Shown here: one piece after another, positions 6,483-7,144 of the stretch
Layout of the letters: every line of letters starts with the position of its first letter
Position numbering within the stretch: the first letter of the stretch is position 1
NCBI GenBank assembly: GCA_037969195.1
Contig: JBBKWZ010000057.1
Location: 1-7,144 of the forward strand
Source: JAHEJB01 sp037969195
Lineage (GTDB): Bacteria > Bacteroidota > Rhodothermia > Rhodothermales > Rubricoccaceae
DNA length: 7,144 nt
Reading direction: 5' to 3'
Notes under the pieces: generated by a model
What the model was told of the DNA's origin: nothing
The model's database searches: none
Seen by the model: only the letters and a program-made list of their open reading frames with translations
Made by a program: the position numbers and the translations under genes

Positions 6483-6746
6483 ATGGTAAAACCCATGAAA
6501 CGGCTCACACTCGCTTCCCCATCCAGCACAGTTTCTAACATCAACGATCGCCTAGAAGCACTTCAGGCGTCGTTTGAGAAGAACCGGCATCGCTATTCGT
6601 TCCGCCGTCGCGTGGCCATTGAAGACATGTTGTGCTTCGCGTCCTCGGAGTTGCACGCCAACGCTCTCGATGAGGCCCTCAACGCCTGGCTTCCTCGCGT
6701 AGAGACATTCCTACAGCCGATGTATCCTCGCGCAATGGCGGCATGA
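6483..6746 (+). CDS. Small hypothetical protein (orphan)
   Basis: A small protein of about 87 residues if it starts at the ATG at 6483, or 83 if at 6495 (MKRLTLASPSS). The frame is open back to an ATG at 6423, directly abutting the previous stop, but the added residues (CDSHLSCTLLYRGF) look untranslated and cross an inverted repeat. The body, NDRLEALQASFEKNRHRYSFRRRVAIEDMLCFASSELHANALDEALNAWLPRVETFLQPM, looks like two or three charged amphipathic helices. It has a basic patch (KNRHRYSFRRR) and a more acidic second half. There is no signal peptide or membrane segment. Codon use resembles the host genes, more GC-rich than the DUF4145 gene before it. I do not recognise the family. The basic helix could bind nucleic acid, but that is a guess. 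Confidence 0.5.
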   Translation: MVKPMKRLTLASPSSTVSNINDRLEALQASFEKNRHRYSFRRRVAIEDMLCFASSELHANALDEALNAWLPRVETFLQPMYPRAMAA

Positions 6747-6752
6747 CCGCTT

Positions 6753-6834
6753 GGTCAACGGTGAGATAGTTACTCTCGCGCCCGAACGCGCGACAGAGGA
6801 GTAGGTTACGCCCTCAACTACTCGCCGTTGGACC
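6753..6834. repeat. Long imperfect inverted repeat abutting a start codon
   Basis: The arm at 6753-6771 (GGTCAACGGTGAGATAGTT) and the arm at 6816-6834 (AACTACTCGCCGTTGGACC) are complementary over 18 pairs, one of them G-T, with two single-base bulges (G6830 and A6766). Inside the 44-nt loop a second stem is possible: ACTC/GAGT (6772-6775/6799-6802) stacked on TCGCGC/GCGCGA (6776-6781/6788-6793) with a CCGAAC loop. The element fills nearly all of the 89-nt gap between the small ORF's stop (6746) and the ATG at 6836, ending 1 nt before that ATG. It is not a tRNA and no T-run follows. Possible roles are a 5' UTR structure controlling translation of the septoil-knot gene, a dispersed intergenic repeat, or a mobile-element remnant. 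Confidence 0.6.
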
Positions 6835-6835
6835 G

Positions 6836-7144
6836 ATGAAACTGCTTGTCGTCTTGACCCTGTCACTCGGCTTCTTTGCCGGACACTCTTCTCCAACGTC
6901 TTCTATTGCCAAAGACAAACCAGGTAAAGCCGTGCAAACGGAAGAATGCCCGGACGACCTCTGCCTGGTTTATGGACGTATTCAGGTTGTAGACAGCTTC
7001 CCCGATTGCAAGGTCAAGATCGTGGAGAGCTTTGAGGACATGCGCGTCAAGGTGGTTACGAGTTTCGCCGATGACGTGGCGTTATGGGAGTTTGTGGACA
7101 GCTTCCCGGATTACAAAATCCAGTTTGTGGACAGCTTCCCGGAC
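6836..7144 (+). CDS. Secreted 7(1) septoil-knot-type repeat protein (3' truncated)
   Basis: The ATG at 6836 opens a frame that stays open for 103 codons to the window edge. Residues 1-15 (MKLLVVLTLSLGFFA) are a signal-peptide core; cleavage could fall after A15 or after A25 (SSIA before KDKPGK). After a Cys-containing segment (TEECPDDLCLVYG, C38 and C43) come five tandem units of about 11 residues: QVVDSFPDCK (50-59), KIVESFEDMR (61-70), KVVTSFADDV (72-81), EFVDSFPDYK (85-94) and QFVDSFPD (96-103, cut). This alternating beta-repeat with V-D-S-F-P/A-D is what I know from proteins annotated as '7(1) septoil knot domain' (Pfam Septknot), predicted to fold as a deeply knotted small beta structure. 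Biological function is unknown. The family assignment is from memory of the repeat pattern, not a search. The start directly follows a large hairpin, and no Shine-Dalgarno is seen. Confidence 0.8.
   Translation, partial: MKLLVVLTLSLGFFAGHSSPTSSIAKDKPGKAVQTEECPDDLCLVYGRIQVVDSFPDCKVKIVESFEDMRVKVVTSFADDVALWEFVDSFPDYKIQFVDSFPD
7090..7143 (+). repeat. Exact 21-nt repeat, 33 nt apart, inside the knot gene
   Basis: The 21 bases at 7090-7110 recur identically at 7123-7143, an offset of 33 nt, or 11 codons. Both encode F-V-D-S-F-P plus flanking bases. The earlier units (around 6986-7006 and onward) share the motif at protein level but have diverged at DNA level. The last units thus look recently duplicated or homogenised. 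Confidence 0.85.

Noticed and set aside
6753..6834. tRNA or IS terminal repeats at this inverted repeat
   Set aside because: No cloverleaf or T-loop motif. The arms are only 44 nt apart with no transposase between them, and no target-site duplication was found.

Overview
The window most likely comes from a member of the Bacteroidota/Rhodothermota side of bacteria (a Rhodothermia-like lineage is my inference). The grounds are the style of the glutamyl-tRNA synthetase (no zinc-cluster cysteines), a 'choice-of-anchor B' LVIVD-repeat secreted protein, a secreted 7(1) septoil-knot-type repeat protein, a tRNA without encoded CCA, and the near absence of Shine-Dalgarno sequences ahead of the start codons. 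Base composition is moderately GC-rich, with one visibly AT-richer gene near the right side.

Left part (1-4311) is a dense housekeeping block. The 3' end of an unrecognised gene (ends 212) is followed by a leader region with small stem-loops, and then by gltX (334-1800, +). Convergent to gltX, only 7 nt away, is a minus-strand pair. An UMF1-family (Atg22-like) MFS transporter lies upstream, and a Nif3/YqfO-family dinuclear-metal protein starts 2 nt after the transporter's stop. That pair is almost certainly one transcript.

Middle part: a complete tRNA-Arg with anticodon CCT (4416-4488, +) is followed after 83 nt by an exported LVIVD/choice-of-anchor B beta-propeller protein (4572-5657, +).

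Right part (5658-7144) is more accessory in character. It holds a zinc-ribbon plus DUF4145 protein (5802-6422, +) with AT-richer codon use, a small orphan ORF (about 6483-6746, +), and a long imperfect inverted repeat (6753-6834). The repeat abuts the start of a secreted protein made of about 11-residue 'V-D-S-F-P-D' repeats, which runs off the window end (6836-7144+). The genes on this side are all on the plus strand but look functionally unrelated. The septoil-knot gene and the hairpin directly in front of it are the most notable items. I found no complete novel multi-gene system: no CRISPR array, transposase, toxin-antitoxin pair or phage gene is visible.
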